DNA of 64,000 nucleotides from Nocardia sp. CNY236. Its GTDB lineage: Bacteria; Actinomycetota; Actinomycetes; Mycobacteriales; Mycobacteriaceae. Positions within the stretch are counted from its first letter, which is position 1. Every line of letters starts with the position of its first letter. The translations under genes and the position numbers were made by a program. Positions 39,269 through 48,105 of the stretch are shown here, one piece after another. The DNA lies in NCBI RefSeq assembly GCF_000482385.1, contig NZ_AXVD01000026.1:28542-92541 (forward strand), read 5' to 3'. Below the pieces are notes generated by a model. It was given only the letters and a program-made list of their open reading frames with translations, was not told where the DNA came from and searched no databases.

Positions 39269-40594
39269 GTGAGCGTCACGATTGCCGTGTTCACCCGGGA
39301 TCTGCGGGTACGCGACAATCCGGTGTTGACAGCCGCCCATCGGGAGGGCTCTGCCGTCGTGCCCTTGTTCGTGCTCGACGAGGGCATTCTCTCCGGGCGC
39401 TGCATGGCCGCGAACCGGGTTCGGTTCCTGACCGCGGCCCTGGCCGAGTTGGATGCCGAACTGCGCGCCGTGGGCGGCAGACTGATCCTGCGTCGCGGCC
39501 ATGCGGCCACCGAGATCGACCGGATGGTTGCCCACGTGAACGCCGCCAGTGTCCATATCGCCTCCGATGTCAGCGGCTACAGCAGGCGACGCGAGAGCGC
39601 GGTGCGCGAGCGTCTTTCGCAGCGCAACTGCGCGGTGCACACCCATACGGCCACCATCACCATCGCCGATCCGGCGACGCTCGTACCCGCTACGGGACGC
39701 GACCATTTCGCCGTGTTCACCCCGTATTTCCGGCGATGGGTCGCGGCCGATCATCGGAGGTTGCTCGGCAGGCCGCGCAACCTCGCTGTGCCAGCGGTGG
39801 CGAGTTCACCGCTGCCGACGGCCGGTGTGTTGTGCGCCGGGCCGACGTCGCCTCGGCTGCGGGTCGGTGGTGAGACCACGGGACGAACCCTACTGCGCGA
39901 CTGGCTGTCCGGGCCGATCCAGGACTACGACCGTGACAGCGATGCCCTCGCTGCCGATGCGACCTCGCGACTGTCGCCCTATGTGCATTTCGGCTGTTTG
40001 TCGCCGGCGGAGATGCTGCACCGGGTCGACATCTCCACCGAAGGCGGGTACGCGTTCGCTCGGCAGCTGGCCTGGCGCGACTTCAACCACCAACTGTTGG
40101 CCGCGCGGCCGGCTGCGGCGTGGTCGAATTACCGCGACCGGCCGATCCGCTGGCGCGATGATCCGCAGGCTGTCGATGCGTGGCGGGATGGGAGAACCGG
40201 CTATCCCATCGTGGATGCCGGGATGCGGCAGCTTCGGGCAGAAGGTTGGATGCCGGGCCGGTCGCGGTTGATCACCGCGAGCTTTCTGACCAAGTCGTTG
40301 CGAGTACATTGGCGTATCGGTGCCGAGCATTTCCTGCGGTGGCTGGTCGACGGTGACGTGGCCAACAATCAGCTCAACTGGCAGTGGGTCGCGGGTACCG
40401 GTACGGACACCAGGCCGAATCGAACGCTCAACCCGTTGCGCCAGGCCGACCGGTACGATCCCGAGGGCGAATACGTGCGGCGTTGGCTCCCCGAGCTCGC
40501 CCACCTTCCCGGCCCCCGAGTGCATCGGCCGTGGCGTGAGCAGGTCGATCCGGCCGACTATCCACCTCCTGTTCTCGACGTCGTCGGAATGTGA
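39269..40594 (+). CDS. phr: Deoxyribodipyrimidine photolyase
   Basis: A 441-residue FAD enzyme that repairs cyclobutane pyrimidine dimers with light. The N-terminal alpha/beta domain begins FTRDLRVRDNPVL and binds the antenna cofactor. The C-terminal FAD domain has LSPYVHFGCLSPAEML, RQLAWRDFNHQLL, WRDGRTGYPIVDAGMRQL and DGDVANNQLNWQWVAGTGTD, with the expected Trp residues for electron transfer. Length agrees with class I CPD photolyases. GTG start. The next gene begins 25 bases after the stop and may be cotranscribed. Confidence 0.93.
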   Translation: MSVTIAVFTRDLRVRDNPVLTAAHREGSAVVPLFVLDEGILSGRCMAANRVRFLTAALAELDAELRAVGGRLILRRGHAATEIDRMVAHVNAASVHIASDVSGYSRRRESAVRERLSQRNCAVHTHTATITIADPATLVPATGRDHFAVFTPYFRRWVAADHRRLLGRPRNLAVPAVASSPLPTAGVLCAGPTSPRLRVGGETTGRTLLRDWLSGPIQDYDRDSDALAADATSRLSPYVHFGCLSPAEMLHRVDISTEGGYAFARQLAWRDFNHQLLAARPAAAWSNYRDRPIRWRDDPQAVDAWRDGRTGYPIVDAGMRQLRAEGWMPGRSRLITASFLTKSLRVHWRIGAEHFLRWLVDGDVANNQLNWQWVAGTGTDTRPNRTLNPLRQADRYDPEGEYVRRWLPELAHLPGPRVHRPWREQVDPADYPPPVLDVVGM

Positions 40595-40619
40595 GCGGCC
40601 GCGACGTCGGGGACGGCGT

Positions 40620-42473
40620 GTGATACGACCAGCAGTCATGGTCATCGACTCGCGTGCCTCCGAATGCGTTCCCCCGGCGGCAACCACGCGGCTTGCGCCG
40701 ACGATCCGGAATGGGCGGCCGGTGCTGATCGTGGCCGGATGCCTCGTCCTGCTGCAGCTCACCGTGCGATGGTGGGTGGCCGACAGCGGCTATTTCTATT
40801 GGGACGACCTCATCTTGGTCGGTCGAGCAGCCGAATACGGGCTGTGGTCGGTGGATCTGCTGCTGTACGACCACGATGGGCACTTCATGCCGTTGGCGTT
40901 CGTAACCGCCTGGGCGGTGACCGAGGCAGCGCCGTTGGCGTGGGCCGGACCGATGGTGGTGCTCCTGGCGCTGCAGCTCGGGGCGGCAGTGGCCGTGCTG
41001 CGACTACTCGTGGTGGTGGTGGGTGCGCGGTGGGCGTTGGTGTATCCACTGGCCTTCTATCTGTTCTGCCCATTGACCATTCCCGCGTTCGCCTGGTGGT
41101 CGGCTGCCCTCAACGCTCTGCCGCTGCAATTCGCCCTTGCCTGGGTGGCTACCGATGCTGTCTTGTTGGTCCGCACCGGCCGGCGGCGGTACGCGCTGTC
41201 GGGGATCGCGGTGTTCGTCGTTGCGCTGCTGTTCTTCGAGAAGTCGGTGGTTGTTCCGTTCGTCGCGTTCATGGTTGCGGCGTTGGCTCGATACGTCGAC
41301 GAGCACACCCAACCGATCCGAGTCGTGGCGCGCCGGGGTGTGGCTTTGTGGGCCGGATCGGCGATCGTGCTGGTGTGCTGGTCGGTGGTGTATCTGACAG
41401 TGGTCGGTGGCCCCGTACCGGCGTCCGAGCTGGGTGAGCCGCATTCCGTCGTGGCTCGTGCGGCATCGTCGGGCATCGTTCCCGCACTGTTCGGCGGCCC
41501 TTGGGTATGGGAGCGGTGGTTGCCATCGGCGCCCTGGGCAGATCCCCCGGGCTGGGCAGTGGCGTGTGCCTGGCTCGCGCTGGCTGCCATGGTGGTGGTG
41601 TCGGTCCGAGCCCGCGTCCGTGTGGGGTCGTTGTGGCTGGCGGCCACGCTGTATCTGCTGATCACGCAGGTGGTCGTGGCGCTGGTCCGAGCGGGACCGA
41701 ACACCGCGACGGAGCTGATGCAGTCACTTCGCTATGTCGCCGACCTGACCGTGGTGCTGGCCGCATTGGGTGCGTTGGCGGCTCGTGCCCGTCCGCGTCT
41801 GCACATGGCAGACGAGCACCATGGCCGTGCGGGTGCCCGGATGGCGGTCGCGGCGTTGGTGTTGCTGCTGGTGTGCAGTCTGTGGTCCACCTACTCCTTT
41901 GTCCGGGCGTGGCAGGTCGGACCGACCCGGGCCTATCTCACGAACGTGCAGTCGGCATTGCAGAATTCGGATGGCGCACCCCTGCTCGACCAGGAAGTTC
42001 CGTGGAATGTGCTCAACCCGCTGGCACATCCGCAGAACCTGACCAGCCGAATACTCGCACCCGTCGCCGCCCCGGGGGCATTCGCTGCCACGACACCACA
42101 CCTGCGGATGATCACCAATTCCGGTGAAATCGTGGACGCGGCAGTGTGGTGGAACCGGGCGATCGTTCCCGGACCCGAGCCGGACTGCGGGTACCGAGTC
42201 GGTGGAAGCGCCTCGGTGACGCTCGCGCTCGATGGTCCGATGATCGAGCGAGAGTGGACTGCGCAGCTGAACTACGTCGCAAACCGAGACGGCGGGATAT
42301 TTCTCGGCCTCGAGTACGGACCAGCGGTTGCGGTGCCGGTCCGGTCCGGGATGCATACCGTCTTCGTTCGGCTCGTCGGCAGTGGAACTGCACTCCGAAT
42401 TTCCGCGCACACACCAGGTCTCGAGCTCTGTATCGGTGTTGGCCCGGTCGGCGTCGCTTCCTATGACAACTGA
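40620..42473 (+). CDS. Multi-spanning membrane protein, GT-C glycosyltransferase-like
   Basis: A 617-residue protein with about ten or eleven membrane helices (for example PVLIVAGCLVLLQLTV, LSGIAVFVVALLFF, MAVAALVLLLVCSLW). The first loop has YFYWDDLILVGRAAEYG, a WDD pair in the position where GT-C type glycosyltransferases carry their catalytic acid. The last 150 residues are a soluble, beta-rich domain ending GLELCIGVGPVGVASY. An envelope glycosyltransferase is plausible but not proven. GTG at 40620 follows GGGGAC; ATG at 40638 is an alternative. A remnant of a related gene end lies downstream. Confidence 0.65.
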   Translation: MIRPAVMVIDSRASECVPPAATTRLAPTIRNGRPVLIVAGCLVLLQLTVRWWVADSGYFYWDDLILVGRAAEYGLWSVDLLLYDHDGHFMPLAFVTAWAVTEAAPLAWAGPMVVLLALQLGAAVAVLRLLVVVVGARWALVYPLAFYLFCPLTIPAFAWWSAALNALPLQFALAWVATDAVLLVRTGRRRYALSGIAVFVVALLFFEKSVVVPFVAFMVAALARYVDEHTQPIRVVARRGVALWAGSAIVLVCWSVVYLTVVGGPVPASELGEPHSVVARAASSGIVPALFGGPWVWERWLPSAPWADPPGWAVACAWLALAAMVVVSVRARVRVGSLWLAATLYLLITQVVVALVRAGPNTATELMQSLRYVADLTVVLAALGALAARARPRLHMADEHHGRAGARMAVAALVLLLVCSLWSTYSFVRAWQVGPTRAYLTNVQSALQNSDGAPLLDQEVPWNVLNPLAHPQNLTSRILAPVAAPGAFAATTPHLRMITNSGEIVDAAVWWNRAIVPGPEPDCGYRVGGSASVTLALDGPMIEREWTAQLNYVANRDGGIFLGLEYGPAVAVPVRSGMHTVFVRLVGSGTALRISAHTPGLELCIGVGPVGVASYDN

Positions 42474-42498
42474 ATGCGGGACACGCGTACGGCCCGCG

Positions 42499-42527
42499 GA
42501 GCGGGCGGACCGGTCGTCCGCCCGCTC
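42499..42527 (+). terminator. GC-rich terminator-like hairpin
   Basis: GAGCGGGCGGAC (42499-42510) and GTCCGCCCGCTC (42516-42527) form a perfect 12-bp stem with a five-base loop, 25 bases after the membrane protein stop. It lacks a T tract. Confidence 0.55.
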
Positions 42528-42580
42528 AGATCGGCTTATGGTCACGGCTACCGCTGTCAGCCGACCCGGTAACGGGCGCC

Positions 42581-42718
42581 GACGGTGGTTCGGAACTCCG
42601 AAAATCCGCTCGCACAGTTGGTCTCGATCTGTGTGTTGGCCCCGGGCCGGTGAGCGTCGGTTCCTACGAACTCTCAGTGAATCCGCCTGTGGTGAGTTGT
42701 GCAGCGTGGATATCGTGA
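42581..42718 (+). pseudogene. 3' remnant of a paralogue of the upstream membrane protein
   Basis: The frame reading from GAC at 42581 gives DGGSELRKSAR, then TVGLDLCVGPGPVSVGSYE. This matches the C-terminus of the preceding gene, ALRISAHTPGLELCIGVGPV and so on to the end, at most positions. No start codon or upstream homology is present; the frame runs on to a TGA at 42716-42718. I read it as the tail of a second, lost copy of that gene. The first copy is intact. Confidence 0.65.
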
Positions 42719-42751
42719 ACGAATACGATCCGACCACGGTGAGGAGTGCTG

Positions 42752-43591
42752 ATGACGATCATCGATGTGTGGGCGCAGCATCCCACGAAACGCCTGCTCG
42801 AGCACGATATGTTCGATTCCCTACGCCGTTGGGGGGCATCCCTGACCACTGAGCAGCCACCCGTTTCGGCGACCGTGTCCGCGATGGACGCGGGCGGTGT
42901 CGACCTCGCGTTGATCAGCGCTTGGTATGGTCCGGACGGTGTGCTGGTTTCCAATGACGAGGTGTCCGCGTTCGTGGCGGAGTCGGCCGGCCGGCTGATC
43001 GGTGTCGCATCGGTGGATCTGCGACGGCCGGTTGTGGCGGTGCACGAATTGCATCGGGCTGTGACCGTTCTGGGGATGCGGGCGTTGCGAGTGGTGCCGT
43101 GGCTGTGGGGGCTGCCGCCCAACGACCGCCGGTACTACCCGCTGTACACCGCGTGTGTCGAACTCGGGATTCCGTTTTGCACCCAGGTGGGTCACACCGG
43201 TCCACTCCGCTCATCCGAAACCGGGCGACCTATCCCGTACCTGGACGACGTGGCCCTGGAATTCCCGGAACTGACCATTGTGGCAGGGCACATCGGCTAT
43301 CCGTGGACTGTCGAAATGATCGCGTTGGCAACGAAGTATCCGAATGTTTACATCGATACTTCGGCCTACACCGTCCGCCGCTATCCGCTGGAGCTGCTGA
43401 CCTACCTGAAAGGGCATGGTCGAGAGAAGGTCATGTTCGGTACGAACTATCCGATGATCTTCCCCCAGCACGCACTCCGGCATCTCGACGATCTCGGCTT
43501 GGACGAGGAAGTCCGCGAGCTGTTCCTTGCTGGCAACGCGCGCCGTGTGTTCGATCTGGGCCGACCCGATCGTGACCATGTTGGACAGTGA
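42752..43591 (+). CDS. Amidohydrolase-family protein
   Basis: A 279-residue TIM-barrel protein of the amidohydrolase 2 (ACMSD-like) family. It starts IIDVWAQHPTKR, has VGHTGPLRSS and VAGHIGYPW with His residues expected to bind metal, and ends FGTNYPM, where the usual Asp of FGTDYP is Asn. The usual HxH near the start is also not intact. The enzyme may therefore bind metal differently or have changed activity; in other members the reaction is decarboxylation or hydrolysis. ATG at 42752 follows GAGGAG by five bases; the GTG at 42746 overlaps that site. Confidence 0.78.
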   Translation: MTIIDVWAQHPTKRLLEHDMFDSLRRWGASLTTEQPPVSATVSAMDAGGVDLALISAWYGPDGVLVSNDEVSAFVAESAGRLIGVASVDLRRPVVAVHELHRAVTVLGMRALRVVPWLWGLPPNDRRYYPLYTACVELGIPFCTQVGHTGPLRSSETGRPIPYLDDVALEFPELTIVAGHIGYPWTVEMIALATKYPNVYIDTSAYTVRRYPLELLTYLKGHGREKVMFGTNYPMIFPQHALRHLDDLGLDEEVRELFLAGNARRVFDLGRPDRDHVGQ

Positions 43592-43700
43592 GGATTGGCA
43601 GTGAGGATTGGCTGGGTCTTCTGCGCTGGCCGTTTCGGGTCCACCATTCTGTGGAACTGGGCTCCGACCACGGTAATGCCGCTGGCAGCGGCAGTCACAG

Positions 43701-43734
43701 AACGAGCGGCCCAGATCGTTCTGGGCCGCTCGTT
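43701..43734. terminator. Bidirectional terminator hairpin
   Basis: AACGAGCGGCCCAGA (43701-43715) pairs perfectly with TCTGGGCCGCTCGTT (43720-43734) around a four-base loop, between the convergent amidohydrolase and small secreted protein genes. Confidence 0.75.
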
Positions 43735-43750
43735 AGCTAACGGTTACTGC

Positions 43751-44050
43751 TCAGCAGTCCGGGTCGCTAGGGACGGATCCGCCCCCGGATATGGAACTCG
43801 AACCGGTGCTCAGATTTCCGATAGCGATGGCGCCCTCCACAGGCGGTTCAGAGGGAATGCTGTCATCAGGAATTTCGGAGATGCTGGGGATCAGATCGCT
43901 GGAACCGGTCCCAGGAGTTTGGGGCGGATCATCGTCGGACACAGCCGCGGGACGCTCCAGCGGGATCGTCTGGGCCATTGCCATACCGGAACCCGCGAAG
44001 ATCAGACCTGCCGCTGCGAGTCCGACGCCGACCATGCGAAATTTGCTCAT
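43751..44050 (-). CDS. Small secreted Ser/Pro-rich protein of unknown function
   Basis: A 99-residue protein with a clear signal peptide (MVGVGLAAAGLIFAGSGMAM, cleavage after MAMA-Q). The mature part of about 72 residues is rich in Pro, Ser, Asp and Gly, lacks Cys except the last residue, and looks disordered. No family is recognised. ATG start at 44050; the upstream sequence has a purine-rich GAGAAAG but no strong Shine-Dalgarno. It lies between two terminators or intergenic regions and is likely monocistronic. Confidence 0.65.
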   Translation of the reverse strand: MSKFRMVGVGLAAAGLIFAGSGMAMAQTIPLERPAAVSDDDPPQTPGTGSSDLIPSISEIPDDSIPSEPPVEGAIAIGNLSTGSSSISGGGSVPSDPDC

Positions 44051-44180
44051 CTAGATGCTTTCTCTTTGGATTTCGTTCCAATCGGCGACCTGGGTGTCGC
44101 CGACGAAAGGCAGGCTACCAGAACGTCTTACAGGGATTGAACCGCCCGATACCTTTTCTTGGCGGTCGGGTGACTCGCGT

Positions 44181-44849
44181 TCACGGTATGCCTCGACCAA
44201 TTCGCCTGAGCAGCACGATGTTGTCCGTGCGTGTACCCGACCAGCCGTCGTGGCCGGTGTGCTCGAGCTCGACGACTTCTTCGATTTCCACCTTCCATTC
44301 GCTTGGTGCAAGATTCAGCCCAGCGCGGACCTCGGCGCAGGTCGGCAACTGTGCCTCGGCAGACAAATCTGGGTTCCATGGCGCTGCCGAATGCCCGACG
44401 ATCAGCAGCAGCCCGTCGCGGGCTACCGCTTCCGCCGCTCGGGGTAGGAGCTTCGTGTGCCCGCCGTCCAGCGCGGCCGGCGAGTGCAAGTAGTGCGCCG
44501 TGACGAGATCGAAACGACCAGCGGGGAAGCTCTGGGCGAGATCGTGGCGCTGCCAATCGATTCTCTCGGACAATCCGAGACGCTGGGCTTGGACCCTGGC
44601 CCGAGAAAGGGCGGTCTCCGAGACGTCGGCCGCCGTGACCTGCCAGCCACGCTGGGCCAGCCAGATCGCGTCAGCGCCTTCGCCGCAGCCAAGATCCAAA
44701 GCAGAGCCTGGCGTAACCGAACCGATTTCACGGACTAGGGCCTGGTTGGGCCGTCCCGACCACACCTGATCGCGTTGCTGGTAGCGAGCTTCCCAATACT
44801 CGACCGTCGTGCGTGGGGTGCCGTCATCTCGACGATATGTGATATTCAT
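44181..44849 (-). CDS. SAM-dependent methyltransferase (TehB-like)
   Basis: A 222-residue class I methyltransferase. YWEARYQQRDQVWSGRPNQA at the N-terminus and LDLGCGEGADAIWLAQRGWQ (motif I) resemble the TehB/thiopurine methyltransferase type common in Actinobacteria. VTAADVSETALSRA supplies the acidic SAM contact, and GLLLIVGHSA follows. It is soluble and has no extra domain. The substrate is unknown. ATG start. The gene is followed by the small secreted protein gene in the same direction with 130 bases between. Confidence 0.83.
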   Translation of the reverse strand: MNITYRRDDGTPRTTVEYWEARYQQRDQVWSGRPNQALVREIGSVTPGSALDLGCGEGADAIWLAQRGWQVTAADVSETALSRARVQAQRLGLSERIDWQRHDLAQSFPAGRFDLVTAHYLHSPAALDGGHTKLLPRAAEAVARDGLLLIVGHSAAPWNPDLSAEAQLPTCAEVRAGLNLAPSEWKVEIEEVVELEHTGHDGWSGTRTDNIVLLRRIGRGIP

Positions 44850-44918
44850 GCGACCACCATCCCCTCGGCATGGGTATTCGACAATTATGATTGCCGAATC
44901 AGCAATGGGTCGACTGGA

Positions 44919-45257
44919 TCAGTGCTCGTCGAGCGGGTCCCGCGGCGTCAGGCCGGCTGCGGCACGGAGGCGAGCAGACATACTGTTGAGCAAGTCGACG
45001 GACTCGTCGGACAGGCCGATGCTCATGTGGACCAGCCTGCGCAGTCGCGGACTGGCCAGTTGGCCGGCCAGCGCGGCGTCGTGCTCGGTCGGTGTGGTGG
45101 TGAGCTGTTGGTTGCGATCCACAGCGAAGTACTCACAATCGGTCATCAGGTCCCCCAAGGAACCGCAGTGGGTGCGTCGGTCCCGGTGGAACGATGCGAC
45201 GACACCCGAGCGGGTAATCTCTTCGCGCGCAGCGTACATTGAATTCCGCGTCGTCAC
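44919..45257 (-). CDS. C-terminal part of a degenerate XRE/EspR-like regulator
   Basis: A 112-residue frame from GTG at 45257. CGSLGDLMTDCEYFAVDRN and the helical end SIGLSDESVDLLNSMSARLR match the second half of the mycobacterial/nocardial helix-turn-helix regulators that carry an EspR-like C-terminal dimerisation helix (ALADFF-x-YF, then GLSPES...). The helix-turn-helix itself is shortened, and a plausible N-terminal piece lies in another frame just upstream (45254-45340). I read it as a decayed or frameshifted regulator, although two overlapping small genes cannot be excluded. Confidence 0.4.
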   Translation of the reverse strand: MTTRNSMYAAREEITRSGVVASFHRDRRTHCGSLGDLMTDCEYFAVDRNQQLTTTPTEHDAALAGQLASPRLRRLVHMSIGLSDESVDLLNSMSARLRAAAGLTPRDPLDEH

Positions 45258-45340
45258 GAAATCGACCCGGCGTGTCTGCGACGCGGGTGGGCGGTCGTGA
45301 CCGAGTACTCCACAATCGTTTGTTTTGTCGAATATGCCAT
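45254..45340 (-). other. Possible N-terminal piece of the degenerate regulator
   Basis: ATG at 45340 opens a 28-codon frame, MAYSTKQTIVEYSVTTAHPR and on to TGA at 45254-45256, which overlaps the GTG of the next frame by four bases (GTGA). Its pattern resembles the first helix and the H-P-x-R-x-R turn at the N-terminus of XRE regulators of the EspR type. With the frame at 44919-45257 it would make most of one protein. Confidence 0.3.
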
Positions 45341-45460
45341 GGTCACTCTAGATTTCGGCGTCTCGGCTGGGAGCCTACCGCCGCCTCGTGTCGATGCCAC
45401 GAATTGCGTTCCGACACAACAGTTTCTCAGAACCATGAACTGGACGAAACCATTGGGGTC

Positions 45461-46315
45461 TCAGTCGTCGGTCCGGTCGCGGACGGTTCTTTCGGCCGTC
45501 GCAGCAAGAAAACCAGTGATGATCGCGGTGACTCGGTCTGGGTCCTCGACCATCGGAAGGTGGCCACAATCGGAGAGCTCGACCGCGGTGTGTGGGCGCA
45601 GCAGGTGATCGAGGCGTTTGCCCGCCGCGGCGGACAGGATCCGATTCTGTCGGCCCCACATGGTGCAGATCTGGGGAAAGTCTTCCGGGGGACCGAACTC
45701 GTCCAGAGCGCGGTAGGCGGGAAAGTCCTGGACCAAGCCGTGCAACGCGGTCAACCTTCCCTGATCCGACCAATGCGCTCGCACCCGTGGCGCGTGCTGA
45801 AGGCCTTGATCGCGCCCGCGCGTGCCGAGTTGGTTGGCGGTGATCCAGGTGACGACCCGGCCCGGCAGGCTGATTCGGCGAGCTACGCGCGTCAGTGGCA
45901 GGTGAGCGTCCACCCAGGCAAGGATCGACGACTGCCCCGCGGTGACGGTGTTCCAGGTCAGTGGATTGATGAGCACGAGTGCGCGCACACCCTCCGGATT
46001 GTCCATCGAATAGCGCAGCGCAGTGGCACTGCCGAGGCAATTGCCGAGCAGGACCACGTTGGCGAGTCGGTAGGCTGTGAGAAACGCGGCGAGCATATCC
46101 ACGTAGTCTGTGAGTCGATAGCCTGCAGCAGGTTGGTCGGACTGTCCGAATCCGGGTAGATCGAGCGCGAAGACCGTATGGTCTTCGCGCAGCACGGCAA
46201 CCTGGTCATCCCAGATGCGGCGTTGTGCGCCCGCATTGTGCAGGCACACCACCGCAGGTCCACTGCCTGTGCGGTCGAAGACCACGGCCCTGCCCTGATA
46301 CTCGAAAGCGTCCAC
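45461..46315 (-). CDS. Alpha/beta hydrolase with cysteine at the nucleophile elbow
   Basis: A 284-residue alpha/beta hydrolase. VVCLHNAGAQRRIW is the oxyanion region. The nucleophile elbow reads VVLLGNCLGSATAL, so the usual Ser of G-x-S-x-G is Cys. The position of the catalytic Asp (WGRQNRIL, usually WGxxDxL) is Asn, while the His in LSDCGHLPMVEDP is kept. Cysteine nucleophiles are known in dienelactone hydrolase. ATG start. It is the third gene in the same direction after the flavin monooxygenase and the acyl-CoA synthetase, with 135 bases before it, suggesting shared catabolism of a lipophilic substrate. Confidence 0.8.
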   Translation of the reverse strand: MDAFEYQGRAVVFDRTGSGPAVVCLHNAGAQRRIWDDQVAVLREDHTVFALDLPGFGQSDQPAAGYRLTDYVDMLAAFLTAYRLANVVLLGNCLGSATALRYSMDNPEGVRALVLINPLTWNTVTAGQSSILAWVDAHLPLTRVARRISLPGRVVTWITANQLGTRGRDQGLQHAPRVRAHWSDQGRLTALHGLVQDFPAYRALDEFGPPEDFPQICTMWGRQNRILSAAAGKRLDHLLRPHTAVELSDCGHLPMVEDPDRVTAIITGFLAATAERTVRDRTDD

Positions 46316-46450
46316 GCCGACTCCTCGAGAGCTTGCGAACGATTCGCGGCTATCCGACCATTCTACGTGATTCGCAGTGGCCAGCAGAGCATTTCGCCAG
46401 GTCGAGGGACGTGTCGCGGCCTGGTGTCGATGACATCGCGCACCGCGACG

Positions 46451-48100
46451 TCACATGGTGAGTTCGGTGCGTACCACCTTACCGGTCGCGTTTCGGGGGA
46501 GTTCGCTGGTGGTCAGTCGCCAGCGCGCCGGGACCTTGTAGTAGGCCAGACGCTCGGTGGTGAATGCCCGCAGGTCGTCCTCGGTGGTCGCCGTGCCGTT
46601 GTCGACCACGATGACGGCAGCCACCTGCTGGCCGAGGTCGGGGTCGGGCACGCCGATGACCGCGCATTCCCGGACCGAGGGATGTCCCTCGAGACATTGT
46701 TCGATCTCCGCGGGGTAGACGTTCTCCCCACCGCGCAGGATGAGATCCGAGCGCCGCCCGGACAGTCGCAGCCGGCCCTCTTCCACGATGCCGATGTCAC
46801 CGGTGCGCAACCAGCGGTCCGGGGTGATCGCCGCGGCGGTTGCCGCCTCGTCATTCCAGTATCCGAGCATGACATAGGGGCTGCGCAGACAGATTTCCCC
46901 AGGGACGCCGTCTGGTACGACCTGGCCCGCACTGTCGCGGATCTCCACGCTCACCCCGATGATCGGGCGTCCTACGGTGTCCGGAAGAGCGGCGAATTCG
47001 GCCGGGCTGGCGACCGTCGCCGCGGTGCTGCATTCGGTGAGGCCGTAGCTGGTCACCAGGGCATTGCTTGCGGCGGGCAGCTGAGTGCGAAGTTTCTGAT
47101 GCAGGGCCGCCGAGGAAGGCGCCGAATTCAGCGAGAAGGAGGTCAGCGAGGAGAGGTCGTATTTCGACAGATCGGATTCGAGCATTCGGGTGGCCATGGT
47201 GGGGACGGCGCCCCAGTTGGTGATCCGCTGTTGCTCGATCAACCGCAGCACTCGGTCGACATCGAACGACCCTTGGTGGATCACTGCCGTGTCTGCGGTG
47301 GCCAATCGGGGCACTACGAGATTGTGCAAGCTGGCGATGTGGAACAGCGGTGAGGTCAGCAGGAAGCGCCGACCGTTGGGCGGCGCGCTCGCGCCGGTCA
47401 ATGTGGCGGCCAGCGTGTCGCTGAGCGTGTGATAATCGATGACCGCCAGTAGATTCCGGTGTGAGTGCACCACACCCTTCGGTCGACCGCTGGTGCCGCT
47501 GGTGTAGAGGATCACCGCGGGATCGTCCTCGTCCACGTCGGTATGCGGCAGGGGCGCGGTCCGCGCATCGGCTATCAGTGTGGGAATGTCGTGTTCCATG
47601 GTGAGTATCGGGACCCGAATGTCGCATTCCGCTGCGAGCGCGGAGCGCTTCGCGTCGGCGACGAGTACCGTGGGATCGGCGTGCTCTATGCCCCTGGCGA
47701 TCTCATGGGGTGTACACCACGCGTTGTAACCCACCGCGATCGCGCCCAGCGCCTGCGCCGCCCAGAACGTGATCACCCACTCGGGCGTATTCGCCGCAAG
47801 GATGCCGACCCGGTCGCCCTGCCCGACTCCGTATCGGTCTCGCAAAGCTGTCGCCAGCGCCGCCACGGCGGCAGCGTGCTCGCTGAAGGAGATTCTACGC
47901 TCTGTGGTTACCAGGTAGTCGCGTGTGCCGTGTTCGACCGAGGTGGCCAGCACGGCGCCCAGCGATGTCGCGCGCCGTCGCATCACCGGCATCGGTGCGC
48001 CCAGTACGTCTTCGACCACCATCTCGAACCGACTTCCGGGGCCGGTGAGTTCGGTCATCGCTTGCGCCAGCACAACCTGCGGATCGAATGGTTTGGTCAT
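46451..48100 (-). CDS. Acyl-CoA synthetase (class I adenylate-forming enzyme)
   Basis: A 549-residue AMP-dependent synthetase. [18 protein letters not shown] is the P-loop motif, [13 protein letters not shown] the A5 motif, [13 protein letters not shown] the A7 motif with the adenylate-binding Asp, and [14 protein letters not shown] contains the C-terminal catalytic Lys. It activates a carboxylic acid to acyl-AMP and then acyl-CoA. ATG at 48100 is preferred; GTG at 48106 overlaps the monooxygenase stop. The two are thus practically contiguous and surely cotranscribed. Substrate chain type is unknown. Confidence 0.9.
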   Translation of the reverse strand: MTKPFDPQVVLAQAMTELTGPGSRFEMVVEDVLGAPMPVMRRRATSLGAVLATSVEHGTRDYLVTTERRISFSEHAAAVAALATALRDRYGVGQGDRVGILAANTPEWVITFWAAQALGAIAVGYNAWCTPHEIARGIEHADPTVLVADAKRSALAAECDIRVPILTMEHDIPTLIADARTAPLPHTDVDEDDPAVILYTSGTSGRPKGVVHSHRNLLAVIDYHTLSDTLAATLTGASAPPNGRRFLLTSPLFHIASLHNLVVPRLATADTAVIHQGSFDVDRVLRLIEQQRITNWGAVPTMATRMLESDLSKYDLSSLTSFSLNSAPSSAALHQKLRTQLPAASNALVTSYGLTECSTAATVASPAEFAALPDTVGRPIIGVSVEIRDSAGQVVPDGVPGEICLRSPYVMLGYWNDEAATAAAITPDRWLRTGDIGIVEEGRLRLSGRRSDLILRGGENVYPAEIEQCLEGHPSVRECAVIGVPDPDLGQQVAAVIVVDNGTATTEDDLRAFTTERLAYYKVPARWRLTTSELPRNATGKVVRTELTM

Positions 48101-48105
48101 CGTCA

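Noticed and set aside
42499..42527. Attachment site or mobile-element end
   Set aside because: It is a simple GC-rich hairpin just after a stop codon, better explained as a terminator.
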